Of a DNA stretch of 22,873 nt, positions 8,174-14,749 are shown in pieces. Below the pieces are notes generated by a model. That model was not told where the DNA came from. It made no database searches and saw only the letters and a program-made list of their open reading frames with translations. The stretch lies in NCBI GenBank assembly GCA_049294435.1, contig JBAQCU010000041.1, positions 1 to 22,873 of the forward strand. The letters run 5' to 3'. Each line of letters opens with the position of its first letter. The stretch's first letter is position 1. The translations under genes were made by a program, and so were the position numbers. The DNA is from UBA1550 sp049294435. GTDB lineage: Bacteria; Patescibacteriota; Minisyncoccia; Phycocordibacterales; UBA1550.

Positions 8174-9439
8174 CTATTTGAAGCCTAGTTTTGCAAGCTC
8201 TTCACGAGCGACAGACGCGTCGTCCCATGGAGTTTTTTTGCCATTTGCTTCCATAATAAAAGGATCGGTACCTTTACCTGTGATGATAACAGTGTCACCT
8301 GTTTTTGCGATAGAGATAGCGCGAGCTATCGCTTCTCGGCGATCCATAATTATTTGTGCTTGCCCACCTTCTATTCCTGCCATAATTTCAGAAACTATTT
8401 TCTCTGGGTCTTCGTCGTACGGGTCCTCGTTTGTCAAAATTATTTCATCACAATGCGCGGAGGCAATTGCCCCCATTGCTGGGCGTTTCCACGAATCTCG
8501 TCCACCACCAGTACCGCCAAGCACGCAAATTTTTTGTGAGTCTTGAAAAACTTCGTAAACTTTTTCCAGAGAGTCTATTGTGTGCGCGTAGTCCACAATA
8601 ACATCAAAGTCTTGCCCTGCATTTACTCGTTCCACACGACCACGAATACCATGGAACTTTTCAATTGCTCGACGAATAACCTCTGGCGAAATATTAATAG
8701 TCCGCGCGAAGGAAATCCCAGCGAGTATATTGGAAAGGTTAAATGCTCCAGAGAGATGCGCGCGAATTGGCACTCCAATAAAATTAAAAGTAGTTGAATC
8801 TTTTTCTAAAGTATATGGCTCCGCGTCCTTTAGAGAGTATGTTGTTTTTTCTTCAGCGTCTACTGCTAGAAATTCGCTCGCATATTCATTGTCCGCGTTT
8901 GCAACAATGAGACGTGGACGCTTTGGAGAATTTGCGATAGCGCGCGCAATTGAAAGTTTGGCGTTTTTATAATTTTCAAAAGAGCCGTGTGACTCGATGT
9001 GCTCGGGAGATAGGTTTGTAAAAATCAGTGCATCAAATTCAATGAACTTGTGGCGAAATTGCTTCGCTCCTTCGGAGGTCATTTCTACAATCACCCAATC
9101 ACATTTTGCTTTTACCGCGCGACGCAAAAATCGCTGCACAAAAAATCGCCCTGGGATGGTCATTTTGTAGAGATTGCGCGCCTCCTCATCACCCACTTTG
9201 AAACGAAGTGTTCCTGCGAGCGCGGTGCGATAGCCAGCTTCTTCTAAAATCGCATTCACAATTTCTGCAGTAGAAGTTTTTCCTTTTGTTCCAGTAATCG
9301 CAACTACTTTAATTTTGCGAGCAGGGAAGCGGTAAACGATTGCAGAAAGTATGGCAAGAGAGTAATGGTACGCAGGTTGGAGCGCACGGAAAATATTACG
9401 CGGAATTATTTTTTTGATTGTGCGTAAAATAGTTTCCAT
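8174..9439 (-). CDS. MurE-like Mur ligase (peptidoglycan precursor ligase)
   Basis: 421 residues. The ATP P-loop is TGTKGKTSTAE (about 49-59), followed by the Mur ligase centre (VEMTSEG, FTNLSPEHIESHGSFENYKNAK) and the C-terminal domain (VDYAHTIDSLEKV, LGGTGGGRDSWKR). The substrate-amino-acid loop reads TNEDPYDEDP, where MurE enzymes for meso-DAP have DNPR, so the third substrate is uncertain. The UDP-binding N-domain is almost absent and is replaced by a short hydrophobic helix (about 25-38). The enzyme should add an amino acid to UDP-MurNAc-dipeptide in the cytoplasm. The gene starts two bases after the ruvA stop, so the two are probably co-transcribed. Confidence 0.85.
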   Translation of the reverse strand: METILRTIKKIIPRNIFRALQPAYHYSLAILSAIVYRFPARKIKVVAITGTKGKTSTAEIVNAILEEAGYRTALAGTLRFKVGDEEARNLYKMTIPGRFFVQRFLRRAVKAKCDWVIVEMTSEGAKQFRHKFIEFDALIFTNLSPEHIESHGSFENYKNAKLSIARAIANSPKRPRLIVANADNEYASEFLAVDAEEKTTYSLKDAEPYTLEKDSTTFNFIGVPIRAHLSGAFNLSNILAGISFARTINISPEVIRRAIEKFHGIRGRVERVNAGQDFDVIVDYAHTIDSLEKVYEVFQDSQKICVLGGTGGGRDSWKRPAMGAIASAHCDEIILTNEDPYDEDPEKIVSEIMAGIEGGQAQIIMDRREAIARAISIAKTGDTVIITGKGTDPFIMEANGKKTPWDDASVAREELAKLGFK

Positions 9440-9440
9440 G

Positions 9441-10073
9441 TTACTTTCCTAGTTGCCTCAAGGCAGATTTAATACGAGCACTAGTGCCCTTGATATCAGT
9501 TGGCACTTTTTTGAGAGCCTCGCGAGCAGAACGCTCTGCGTAGCCGAGCGCGACGAGTCCTTCTATTGCGTCCCTCTCGTCACCAAGCATTGTGTCGCCA
9601 GTGGTGCTCTCGTGCTCACCGAGTTTGTCGCGAAGTTCAAGGATTATTTTCTGAGCGCTCTTTGAACCAATGCCTGAAACCTTGGTAAGCGCCCCTATGT
9701 CACCCATGGCGATAGCTTCTTTTAGATGCTCTACTGGCGCGACATTCAAAATTCCGAGCGCGCCTTTTGGGCCAATACCAGAAACACTAATGAGCATTTC
9801 AAAAAATTCCAACTCTGTTTGGTTTTTGAAGCCATACAAATCCAACGCGTCTTCGCGAACTACAGTGTGTACCCAAAGTGACGCTTTTCCCGCCTGCCAT
9901 CGCCTGACTGCTTCTGGTGAGCGATTGGCAGTGGCGGGCAGGTTGTCGGCGCTTTTTCGAAGTGTTTGCAATGTGTCCACTGCAACACGAACTTTATACC
10001 CCACACCCGCTGTTTCAATGACGACATATTTATCGCCCACAAAGAGAATAGCGCCAGTAAGATGAGCAATCAT
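9441..10073 (-). CDS. ruvA: Holliday junction DNA helicase subunit RuvA, with in-frame insertion
   Basis: 210 residues. The OB-fold domain starts MIAHLTGAILFVGDKYVVIE, two helix-hairpin-helix motifs follow (VSGIGPKGALGIL and VSGIGSKSAQKII), and the C-terminal three-helix domain contains ALVALGY-like GLVALGYAERSA. RuvA binds the junction and loads RuvB. About 20 residues (about 45-66, PATANRSPEAVRRWQ) sit in domain I where the family normally has a short loop before HTVVREDALDLYGF. The DNA there is an imperfect palindrome at 9889-9938. The start ATG follows a TAATAT box by six bases. The MurE-like gene follows after two bases. Confidence 0.95.
   Translation of the reverse strand: MIAHLTGAILFVGDKYVVIETAGVGYKVRVAVDTLQTLRKSADNLPATANRSPEAVRRWQAGKASLWVHTVVREDALDLYGFKNQTELEFFEMLISVSGIGPKGALGILNVAPVEHLKEAIAMGDIGALTKVSGIGSKSAQKIILELRDKLGEHESTTGDTMLGDERDAIEGLVALGYAERSAREALKKVPTDIKGTSARIKSALRQLGK
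9889..9938. repeat. Imperfect palindrome inserted in frame in ruvA
   Basis: CCCGCCTGCCATCGC (9889-9903) is nearly the inverse of GCGATTGGCAGTGGCGGG (9921-9938), allowing two or three bulged bases, with a 17-base loop. It codes for the extra residues in RuvA domain I and keeps the reading frame. It resembles the in-frame palindromic elements known from Rickettsia, but this sequence is not one I can name. Confidence 0.65.
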
Positions 10074-10079
10074 ACACTT

Positions 10080-10085
10080 ATATTA
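10080..10085 (-). promoter_or_regulatory. -10 box of ruvA
   Basis: TAATAT on the minus strand, ending six bases before the ruvA ATG at 10073. It is divergent from the rpsT promoter. Confidence 0.45.
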
Positions 10086-10101
10086 CACGGTTTGGGTGCC
10101 C

Positions 10102-10129
10102 TTGCAAAATCCTCAAAATGATATATAGT
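10102..10129 (+). promoter_or_regulatory. rpsT promoter
   Basis: TTGCAA (10102-10107) and TATAGT (10124-10129) are spaced by 16 bases. The ATG at 10139 begins nine bases after the -10 box, so the transcript has practically no leader. Confidence 0.6.
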
Positions 10130-10138
10130 ATTGTAAAT

Positions 10139-10402
10139 ATGCCAATTATTAAATCAGCAAAACGCAATATTCGTAGCGGAGCGCGCAAGGCCGTTTACAA
10201 CGCCCGCCGAAGCAAAGCGATGAAGGAAGTTGTAAAAGATGTAAGAACCTTTGTTTCTTCAAAGGACAAAAAGTCCGCAGAGGCGCTTCTTTCAAAGGCC
10301 TACAAGGCAATAGACAAAGCAGCAAAGGGTAATACTATCAAGAAAAATACCGCTGACCGCAAAAAGTCTCGCCTTGCAAAGGCTATTAAGAAAATCGCCT
10401 AA
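10139..10402 (+). CDS. rpsT: 30S ribosomal protein S20
   Basis: 87 residues, the normal length for S20. The protein is very basic and helical, starting MPIIKSAKRNIRSGARK and ending RLAKAIKKIA, and binds 16S rRNA in the small subunit. I use the ATG at 10139 because the N-terminus then aligns with the family; the in-frame codons back to 10118 would place the promoter -10 box inside the gene. It is monocistronic: own promoter, strong terminator directly after the stop. Confidence 0.96.
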   Translation: MPIIKSAKRNIRSGARKAVYNARRSKAMKEVVKDVRTFVSSKDKKSAEALLSKAYKAIDKAAKGNTIKKNTADRKKSRLAKAIKKIA

Positions 10403-10404
10403 AT

Positions 10405-10450
10405 AACAAAAAATCCCAGCCTTTCTTTGGAAAGGCTGGGATTTTTTGTT
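10405..10450. terminator. Strong 21-bp hairpin terminator of rpsT
   Basis: Arms at 10405-10425 and 10430-10450 are perfectly complementary over 21 bp, with core ATCCCAGCCTTTC, a TTTG loop and a T6 run in the 3' arm. The A-run on the left makes it usable in both directions. Confidence 0.9.
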
Positions 10451-10463
10451 ACTATATATTTGT

Positions 10464-10781
10464 ATGAACAATATACTTCCTGAGGAGGCGCAAAAAATTA
10501 TCCAGAGCGGGCAAGCGACGGTTATTGACGTGCGAACGCCGTCAGAGTTTGCCGAAAGGCATATTTCTGGAGCAATGAACATCAATATTTACGATGAGTC
10601 GTTTGATAAGATAATACAAGAGCTTCCTATTGATGCAATGTATGTATTAAACTGCCAAAGTGGAGGTCGTTCTGCAAAGGCGTGCGCAAAGATGCAGGAA
10701 CTTGGGTTTGCTAGAGTGATGAATCTTGAAGGTGGAATTATGGCATGGAAAAAGGCAGGCTTCCATGTAGAAGGGTATTAA
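10464..10781 (+). CDS. Rhodanese-like single-domain sulfurtransferase
   Basis: 105 residues forming one rhodanese domain. It has VIDVRTPSEFAERHISGAMNI and the active-site loop CQSGGRSA with the catalytic Cys, then GFARVMNLEGGIMAWKKAG at the C-terminus. It is cytoplasmic with no signal peptide. It likely carries a persulfide for sulfur transfer; the acceptor is unknown. The ATG at 10464 is preceded by a TATATT box (10455-10460) only three bases upstream, so this start may be leaderless. Five bases separate its stop from the next ATG, so it heads a probable three-gene unit with the 91-aa and transglutaminase-like genes. Confidence 0.9.
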   Translation: MNNILPEEAQKIIQSGQATVIDVRTPSEFAERHISGAMNINIYDESFDKIIQELPIDAMYVLNCQSGGRSAKACAKMQELGFARVMNLEGGIMAWKKAGFHVEGY

Positions 10782-10786
10782 AAAAA

Positions 10787-11062
10787 ATGAAAGACTACAG
10801 TCAAATACAGGAGGTTTTAGTCAAACAAAATATCTCACATGGCGACCAAGAAATTGTCAGGACTTTTCTTGGGTCGTTTTCTTTTACAAAACGCCAACAG
10901 TTAATGGGATTTTTTTTGGGTTTTCCAGAGAAGATAAATTTTTTTATTGATCTTCTGAAAAAGAAAATGGAGTTTGCGAAAAATCCTACAGAGACATTGT
11001 CTGAGGAAATTTTAGATTTGGAAAAGAGAGAAATAAAAAACCTAATCAAGGAACTTCAGTGA
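10787..11062 (+). CDS. Small helical protein of unknown function
   Basis: 91 residues from the ATG at 10787 (MKDYSQIQEV). It is predicted to be mainly helical, with an amphipathic FFLGFPEKINFFIDLLKKK segment and a charged C-terminal coiled-coil-like tail (LDLEKREIKNLIKELQ). No signal peptide and no known motif are visible. The stop is one base before the next ATG (11064), so translation is likely coupled to the transglutaminase-like gene. This hints at a chaperone, regulator or partner for that protein, but nothing in the sequence proves it. Confidence 0.75.
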   Translation: MKDYSQIQEVLVKQNISHGDQEIVRTFLGSFSFTKRQQLMGFFLGFPEKINFFIDLLKKKMEFAKNPTETLSEEILDLEKREIKNLIKELQ

Positions 11063-11063
11063 C

Positions 11064-13103
11064 ATGTTTGAAAATATTTTTACAACCAAACAGGAAAAAC
11101 CTCTAGAGACCGGAGCAGAAAATATCCGCGAGGATTTTGAGAAAAAAGAAGAAGCTATATTAAAAGAAGGAACTGGTTTTTTGGAGAAAGCGGAGCCCGA
11201 GAAGTTTAAGAAAAAGTCAGCAAATTTATTGCTCGCGCTCTCTTTGTTTGCTTCGGCCTCAACAGCTTTTGCGGGGGAGCAAAATACTGAGAAAGATTTA
11301 CCTGCAATGGGAGAGGAGCAAATTTTGAAAAAAATAGAAAAGGATGGATTGAAAAACCAAACCGCTGATTTTAATTGGAAAAAAATAGTTGAGAAAATTG
11401 AAATTTCCGCTGGGGTAACAGCAGAGAATACTAAAAAATATAGCACGGAGAGTATTGACTCGAGAGGTTTTAATGCGGTCGATAACTCTACTTTTTACGA
11501 AGGATTTGACCGAGGAAGGTGGGAAGGGAACTACCTCTCCACACCAGAGAATAATGCTACTAGAGCACTTTATTCTGCGGTTAATAATTCACAAAACTCC
11601 AAGGAGTTTTTTAGTAATTTTGCTTCAGAAACGAAAGGGCTTCAAGATAAACAAAAATTATTGGCTGTGCAGAAACTAGGAGAATATCTTGGGTATGCTT
11701 ACGATGAAGATATGGAGCGTTCAGATACACACATTACCGTTTCTAATGACGCGATGTTCAATGCTGTTAAAGATAAAATTGGCTGGAAATATCAGCATCT
11801 CACTGCTGGTATTTGTGGAAACATTCATACTTATATAAGGGAAGCTGCCCAAAGTGCTGGGATGGAGGCATTTATGCAGTCAGGCTCAACTTCATGGGGA
11901 GGTGGCCACGTGTGGACGGGGCTTGTAGTAGAAAATGATAGCAAAAAGGAAATTGTGTTTCTTGATTACGGAACATTAATCCCGACTGGTACTCTGAATT
12001 ACAAGGATGCACTCGGCATCGCAGAAAAGTATCATCGATCGGTGTCAGTCTTCAGTAATTACGTTGGAGATGAACATGGTGTTTTGTTTCCCGTTCTGTC
12101 GCGGGCATCAGAGGTTCTCAAACAAGCAGCGGGAATCGAGGACCCAATGATTGGACTTGAAAAGAATCTTGAGAGTGGAGAACAAGTGATGGAGGGAAGT
12201 AAATTTGAAGTAAGGCTTAGTCCAGAAACAAGCACAATCCGCTTGGGGTCTGATGCTATCGGGCTCACGTTCTTCAATTTCAAAGACGCACACCAAAATT
12301 CGTACCAGTCACTCAAGGAAGTAAATGCTTGGCGGGGCAATGTCGGTGTATATGGGAAAAAGGGTGGCATCGGCGCGAGTGCTACGGTGATAAATATGAA
12401 TATCAAGGACTTGGATAAGAGGTGGGGGGATACAAAAGAAACCGCAGTAGATGAGCTTGTTACGAGTTTGTTCGCTAGTTACGTCGATAATAATCAGTTC
12501 ACAAAAAAGGAATATGGGCAGTTCAAGATGAACTGGGGAGCGACATTAAACGCCGCAATGAGCACTCCTCTTGGAAGCAGGGAAATTTTAGGAACTAGTT
12601 ACCGGGGCGCGGAAATGGTGGGAGCGATTGGCGCAAGATTAATTTATCTAGACCCAAACAATGTGGGGAAGTTTTACATTGATGCTTCGCAGGGGCACAG
12701 ATTGCAGGGTAATGATTTTCAAGAGCAAAAAGCTTTTATTAAAGAAGTTTCAAATAGAATTGCGCTTGGCGCAGAAGTAAATGTTATCCAAGGGAATGTG
12801 CTGGGGCTTGAAATAGGGGATAAAAAAAGTGACTGGGGGGATACGATCAACTTCAAAGCTGGGGTATCTAAGGGAAATTCAAAGATTAGTTTCTCTTACG
12901 AGAAAGCAAAATCTGAGAACGAGACATTTATTCCGTCATCGCAAAAGCTTGAGATTGAAGTCGCTAATCAGATAAGTCCTAAATGGGAGGTTGATTTTGT
13001 TCTCTCAAATAAATCAGAGCATTACAAGGGTGGAACGGATTTTAATGGTGGGAATAATGATATTTTTAAGGCAGAGGTGAAAGCAAAGATGCTTTTGTGG
13101 TAA
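11064..13103 (+). CDS. Secreted transglutaminase-like protein with C-terminal beta-strand-rich domain
   Basis: 679 residues. Residues 1-50 are highly charged, then a hydrophobic segment ending ASASTAFA (about 53-70) looks like a signal peptide with an unusually long N-region. A Cys-His-Asp arrangement fits a transglutaminase/papain-like fold: AGICGN with Cys251, GGHVWTG with His282, VFLDYG with Asp301. From about 400 onward, alternating polar and apolar strands with many Gly/Asn turns run to the C-terminal residue Trp, the look of a beta-barrel. An outer-membrane barrel would be odd in a CPR cell, so it may be a secreted beta-domain or act on a host or neighbour cell. Catalysis is inferred from residue spacing only. 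Confidence 0.7.
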   Translation: MFENIFTTKQEKPLETGAENIREDFEKKEEAILKEGTGFLEKAEPEKFKKKSANLLLALSLFASASTAFAGEQNTEKDLPAMGEEQILKKIEKDGLKNQTADFNWKKIVEKIEISAGVTAENTKKYSTESIDSRGFNAVDNSTFYEGFDRGRWEGNYLSTPENNATRALYSAVNNSQNSKEFFSNFASETKGLQDKQKLLAVQKLGEYLGYAYDEDMERSDTHITVSNDAMFNAVKDKIGWKYQHLTAGICGNIHTYIREAAQSAGMEAFMQSGSTSWGGGHVWTGLVVENDSKKEIVFLDYGTLIPTGTLNYKDALGIAEKYHRSVSVFSNYVGDEHGVLFPVLSRASEVLKQAAGIEDPMIGLEKNLESGEQVMEGSKFEVRLSPETSTIRLGSDAIGLTFFNFKDAHQNSYQSLKEVNAWRGNVGVYGKKGGIGASATVINMNIKDLDKRWGDTKETAVDELVTSLFASYVDNNQFTKKEYGQFKMNWGATLNAAMSTPLGSREILGTSYRGAEMVGAIGARLIYLDPNNVGKFYIDASQGHRLQGNDFQEQKAFIKEVSNRIALGAEVNVIQGNVLGLEIGDKKSDWGDTINFKAGVSKGNSKISFSYEKAKSENETFIPSSQKLEIEVANQISPKWEVDFVLSNKSEHYKGGTDFNGGNNDIFKAEVKAKMLLW

Positions 13104-13131
13104 AGACGTATTGGTACCGTATTGATAAACA

Positions 13132-13166
13132 AAAAAAAGAGGCGAACGAATTGCTCCGTACGCCTC
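13132..13166 (-). terminator. Intrinsic terminator of the 13181-13708 gene
   Basis: On the minus strand, GAGGCG pairs with CGCCTC and ACGGA with TTCGT, around a GCAA loop with one T-T mismatch, followed by T7. It lies between the two convergent genes. Confidence 0.8.
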
Positions 13167-13180
13167 ATTGTGTAGCTCCG

Positions 13181-13708
13181 CTACCAGTGCTTTATTGGGA
13201 AGCGACCCATGATGAGAATCGCAGCACTCGCTGTTTTTTCTTGAACCTTTGGAATGAATGTTGCGTCCAGGCACATCCCGTTTTTCAAGCATGCACTTGC
13301 TGTGGGGAGAACTACTGGGAACAAGTCGCCGGTTTTTCTTTGGTTGTTGTAGATGCTAGGATAAGTCATTACTCCTGCAAATGCGCCAATCGAGATTTTT
13401 CCGACTGATCCTTCGAGAACCGCTTTTCGAACGCAACCGCCTATATAGACTGTTTGTCCAAACTCGCTGTTTTTGAGTTGCCCCGCGGTGGTGCAGTACT
13501 CAACATTTCTATCCAATAGTGTCCCAGGGGAAATGTATTGCACAGCAACACCAGCATTATTTTCGTTCCATGGTTTCCCGTCTGCGCGCTTTTCAGCGTG
13601 CATAGAACCAATTCCGTACTGAAGATCAGCCCCCTTTCCTTCAGCACTCAGAGCAGAAGTAGAAAAGAGCGACAATAAAATAGCCATTACTGCTGATATT
13701 TTCTTCAT
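13181..13708 (-). CDS. Secreted protein of unknown function, possible small beta-barrel
   Basis: 175 residues from the ATG at 13708. A classical signal peptide MKKISAVMAILLSLFSTSALSA is followed by a mature chain with GIGSMHAEK, WNENNAGVAVQY and IGAFAGVMTYPSIYNNQ. The alternating strands and C-terminal ILIMGRFPIKHW resemble small outer-membrane barrel proteins of proteobacteria and their phages. Four Cys residues are present. Unlike most genes here it has a full promoter, a ~50-base leader and a canonical AAGGAG ribosome site seven bases before ATG. This suggests recent acquisition. Function is unknown. Confidence 0.7.
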   Translation of the reverse strand: MKKISAVMAILLSLFSTSALSAEGKGADLQYGIGSMHAEKRADGKPWNENNAGVAVQYISPGTLLDRNVEYCTTAGQLKNSEFGQTVYIGGCVRKAVLEGSVGKISIGAFAGVMTYPSIYNNQRKTGDLFPVVLPTASACLKNGMCLDATFIPKVQEKTASAAILIMGRFPIKHW

Positions 13709-13715
13709 CAAAGAG

Positions 13716-13721
13716 CTCCTT
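13716..13721 (-). promoter_or_regulatory. Shine-Dalgarno site deciding the start at 13708
   Basis: AAGGAG on the minus strand, seven bases before the ATG at 13708. It favours this ATG over the TTG directly before it (13711). Confidence 0.75.
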
Positions 13722-13731
13722 ATAAATTATA

Positions 13732-13796
13732 ATGGCAATGTGCCATAATCTAAACTTAACTACAACCAGCATAGCAATTTTTTCTCATCTTGTCAA
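13732..13796 (-). promoter_or_regulatory. Promoter and palindrome upstream of the secreted protein gene
   Basis: On the minus strand, TTGACA (13791-13796) and TATGCT (13768-13773) are spaced by 17 bases. About 15 bases after the predicted start is the palindrome ATGGCA-CAT-TGCCAT (13732-13746), a possible operator or leader hairpin. A second TATAAT (13727-13732) could serve as an alternative -10 box. Confidence 0.6.
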
Positions 13797-13888
13797 GCGT
13801 CTTCTTGTGGTTAATGCTACTCTGGTAGAGGAAAGCTCCTCAAAGCAATTTCCGCGCACGGGGGAATTTTCCGACCGAGTTATGAATT

Positions 13889-14039
13889 GTGCCCCCGCTC
13901 GTCTCGGTCACGGATATTTTGCTCGTCGCCACTCGCAAAATTCCGCGACCCCTGCTCGCTGTTTTGTTTCGCTAAACAAAACATGCTCCACTTTTCGATT
14001 CCTCACGAAAGACGCGCAGGCGTCTTTCTGCGGGGGCAC
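13889..14039. repeat. Cloverleaf-like hairpin element, copy C
   Basis: Closed by a perfect 10-bp outer stem: GTGCCCCCGC (13889-13898) with GCGGGGGCAC (14030-14039). Inside are GGTCACG, a hairpin of CGGA/TTTTGC with GCAAAA/TCCG, CGCGACCCC.GCTCG, the hairpin GTTTTGTTT-CGCT-AAACAAAAC (13961-13982), a tRNA T-loop-like TTTTCGATTCCT, and the hairpin AAAGACGC-GCAG-GCGTCTTT (14008-14027). Conserved blocks match copy A while stems vary in a complementary way. Confidence 0.65.
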
Positions 14040-14063
14040 TTATGACGAGCAAAGCTCGACTAA

Positions 14064-14181
14064 TTTTGTGTGGTCACGAGTCACTAAGTATATTTCTTCG
14101 CTCCGCTCGAAATCTACGTAAGTGCTCGCGACCCCGGCTCGTGGTTTTGCGTGCTCGCAAAACATCACTGCGCCCGCACAA
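14064..14181. repeat. Cloverleaf-like hairpin element, copy D (shorter)
   Basis: Contains GGTCACGAG, a bulged hairpin GAG.CACT..AGTG.CTC, CTCGCGACCCCGGCTCG and the hairpin GTTTTGCG-TGCT-CGCAAAAC (14144-14163), then a GCGCCCGCAC end. The T-loop-like block and third hairpin seen in copies A and C are missing. Outer TTTGTG and CACAAA can pair. An additional hairpin GAGC-AAA-GCTC (14047-14057) precedes it. Confidence 0.55.
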
Positions 14182-14226
14182 AGCGCAAAAACGCCTCTCG
14201 GCGTTTTTGGGAATTCCGCTTTGTGC
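14176..14226. repeat. Long hairpin after element D
   Basis: GCACAAAGCG plus CAAAAACGCC (14176-14195) pairs with GGCGTTTTTG and CGCTTTGTGC (14200-14209, 14217-14226). The loop is TCTC and there is a seven-base bulge GGAATTC on the right arm. The inner part resembles a terminator but has no trailing T-run. Confidence 0.6.
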
Positions 14227-14421
14227 TGTATTGCTATGCTTTGCGCGAACCTATTTCGAACAGAATGGGGACAATGGGGACTAACGCCCGCCCCGCGTGC
14301 GTGGTAATTCGGTACCAATGCGTACGCTCCGACAATGTGGAAACTCTAACGAATTCCGCCCACGCCTCGGGGTGCCTCGGCGTTTCGCCCTCACCCCTCA
14401 TCGCTTTCCATTCTTTCTTTG

Positions 14422-14463
14422 TTTGGCGGGGGGATTTTTTTGAAAAGGTATTGGCGATGGGGC
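14422..14463. repeat. Left copy of a 42-bp perfect inverted repeat
   Basis: This segment (TTTGGCGGGGGGA.. to ..GATGGGGC) is identical to the reverse complement of 22832-22873. Identity stops inward after GGGGC (CGAAG here, CTTCG in the other copy). It encloses 8.4 kb of defence-type genes. Whether identity continues outward past the right copy is hidden by the window end. Confidence 0.9.
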
Positions 14464-14472
14464 GAAGCCATG

Positions 14473-14499
14473 GGTATAATCCCATTTTGGGATTATACC
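14473..14499. promoter_or_regulatory. Palindromic promoter/operator of the XRE regulator
   Basis: Perfect 12-bp arms GGTATAATCCCA (14473-14484) and TGGGATTATACC (14488-14499) are separated by TTT. Each arm carries a TATAAT, so -10 boxes face both ways. A C-protein-type regulator binding here could block its own promoter. The layout matches the C-boxes ahead of controller genes in restriction-modification systems. Confidence 0.7.
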
Positions 14500-14511
14500 A
14501 TAAAAGGATAT

Positions 14512-14748
14512 ATGATTGTAATACTTATGAACAGATCAGTTTATTCAAAAGACTATAAGGAAATCATAGAGCGCTTGAAAACGGCGCGTATTGATGCTGG
14601 GCTTGCTCAGCAGGAAGTTGCCAACAAACTCGGTAAACCACAATCTTATATTTCAAAAATCGAATCAGGAGAAAGACGACTTGATGTTGTCGAGATTAAA
14701 AAATTTGCAAATATCTATAAAAAAGAAGTTTCTTTTTTCATTAAATAA
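14512..14748 (+). CDS. XRE-family regulator, likely restriction-modification controller (C protein)
   Basis: 78 residues from the ATG at 14512, which has AAAGGA five bases upstream; a second in-frame ATG at 14527 would give 73. A single Cro/C1 helix-turn-helix fills the protein: LKTARIDAGLAQQEVANKLG, then KPQSYISKIESGERRLD, then KKFANIYK. Size and context match C proteins that time restriction enzyme expression. The gene sits just behind a perfect 12-bp palindrome with TATAAT, and its stop is one base before the endonuclease ATG, so both are co-transcribed and coupled. A controller role is inferred from position; the DNA-binding fold is clear. Confidence 0.85.
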   Translation: MIVILMNRSVYSKDYKEIIERLKTARIDAGLAQQEVANKLGKPQSYISKIESGERRLDVVEIKKFANIYKKEVSFFIK

Positions 14749-14749
14749 T

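Larger units (their letters stand above)
13712..14511. other. 800-base non-coding block with hairpin elements and inverted repeat
   Basis: No convincing gene; open frames here overlap on both strands and have no family features. It holds the promoter region at 13732-13796, two cloverleaf-like elements, a 20-bp hairpin (14176-14226), a GGGGTG..CACCCC hairpin (14369-14397), the 42-bp inverted repeat and the XRE promoter/operator. Confidence 0.75.

Noticed and set aside
13889..14181. Integron attC sites
   Set aside because: The elements are hairpin-rich and of similar length, but no GTTRRRY/RYYYAAC core pair was found and no integron integrase is visible.
14419..14511. N-terminal extension of the XRE regulator back to 14419
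   Set aside because: It would read through the inverted repeat and the TATAAT palindrome; the ATG at 14512 has a ribosome site and restores a normal controller length.
13732..14558. Several open frames of 80-135 aa in the non-coding block
   Set aside because: They overlap each other on both strands, coincide with palindromes and show no domain or plausible start signal.
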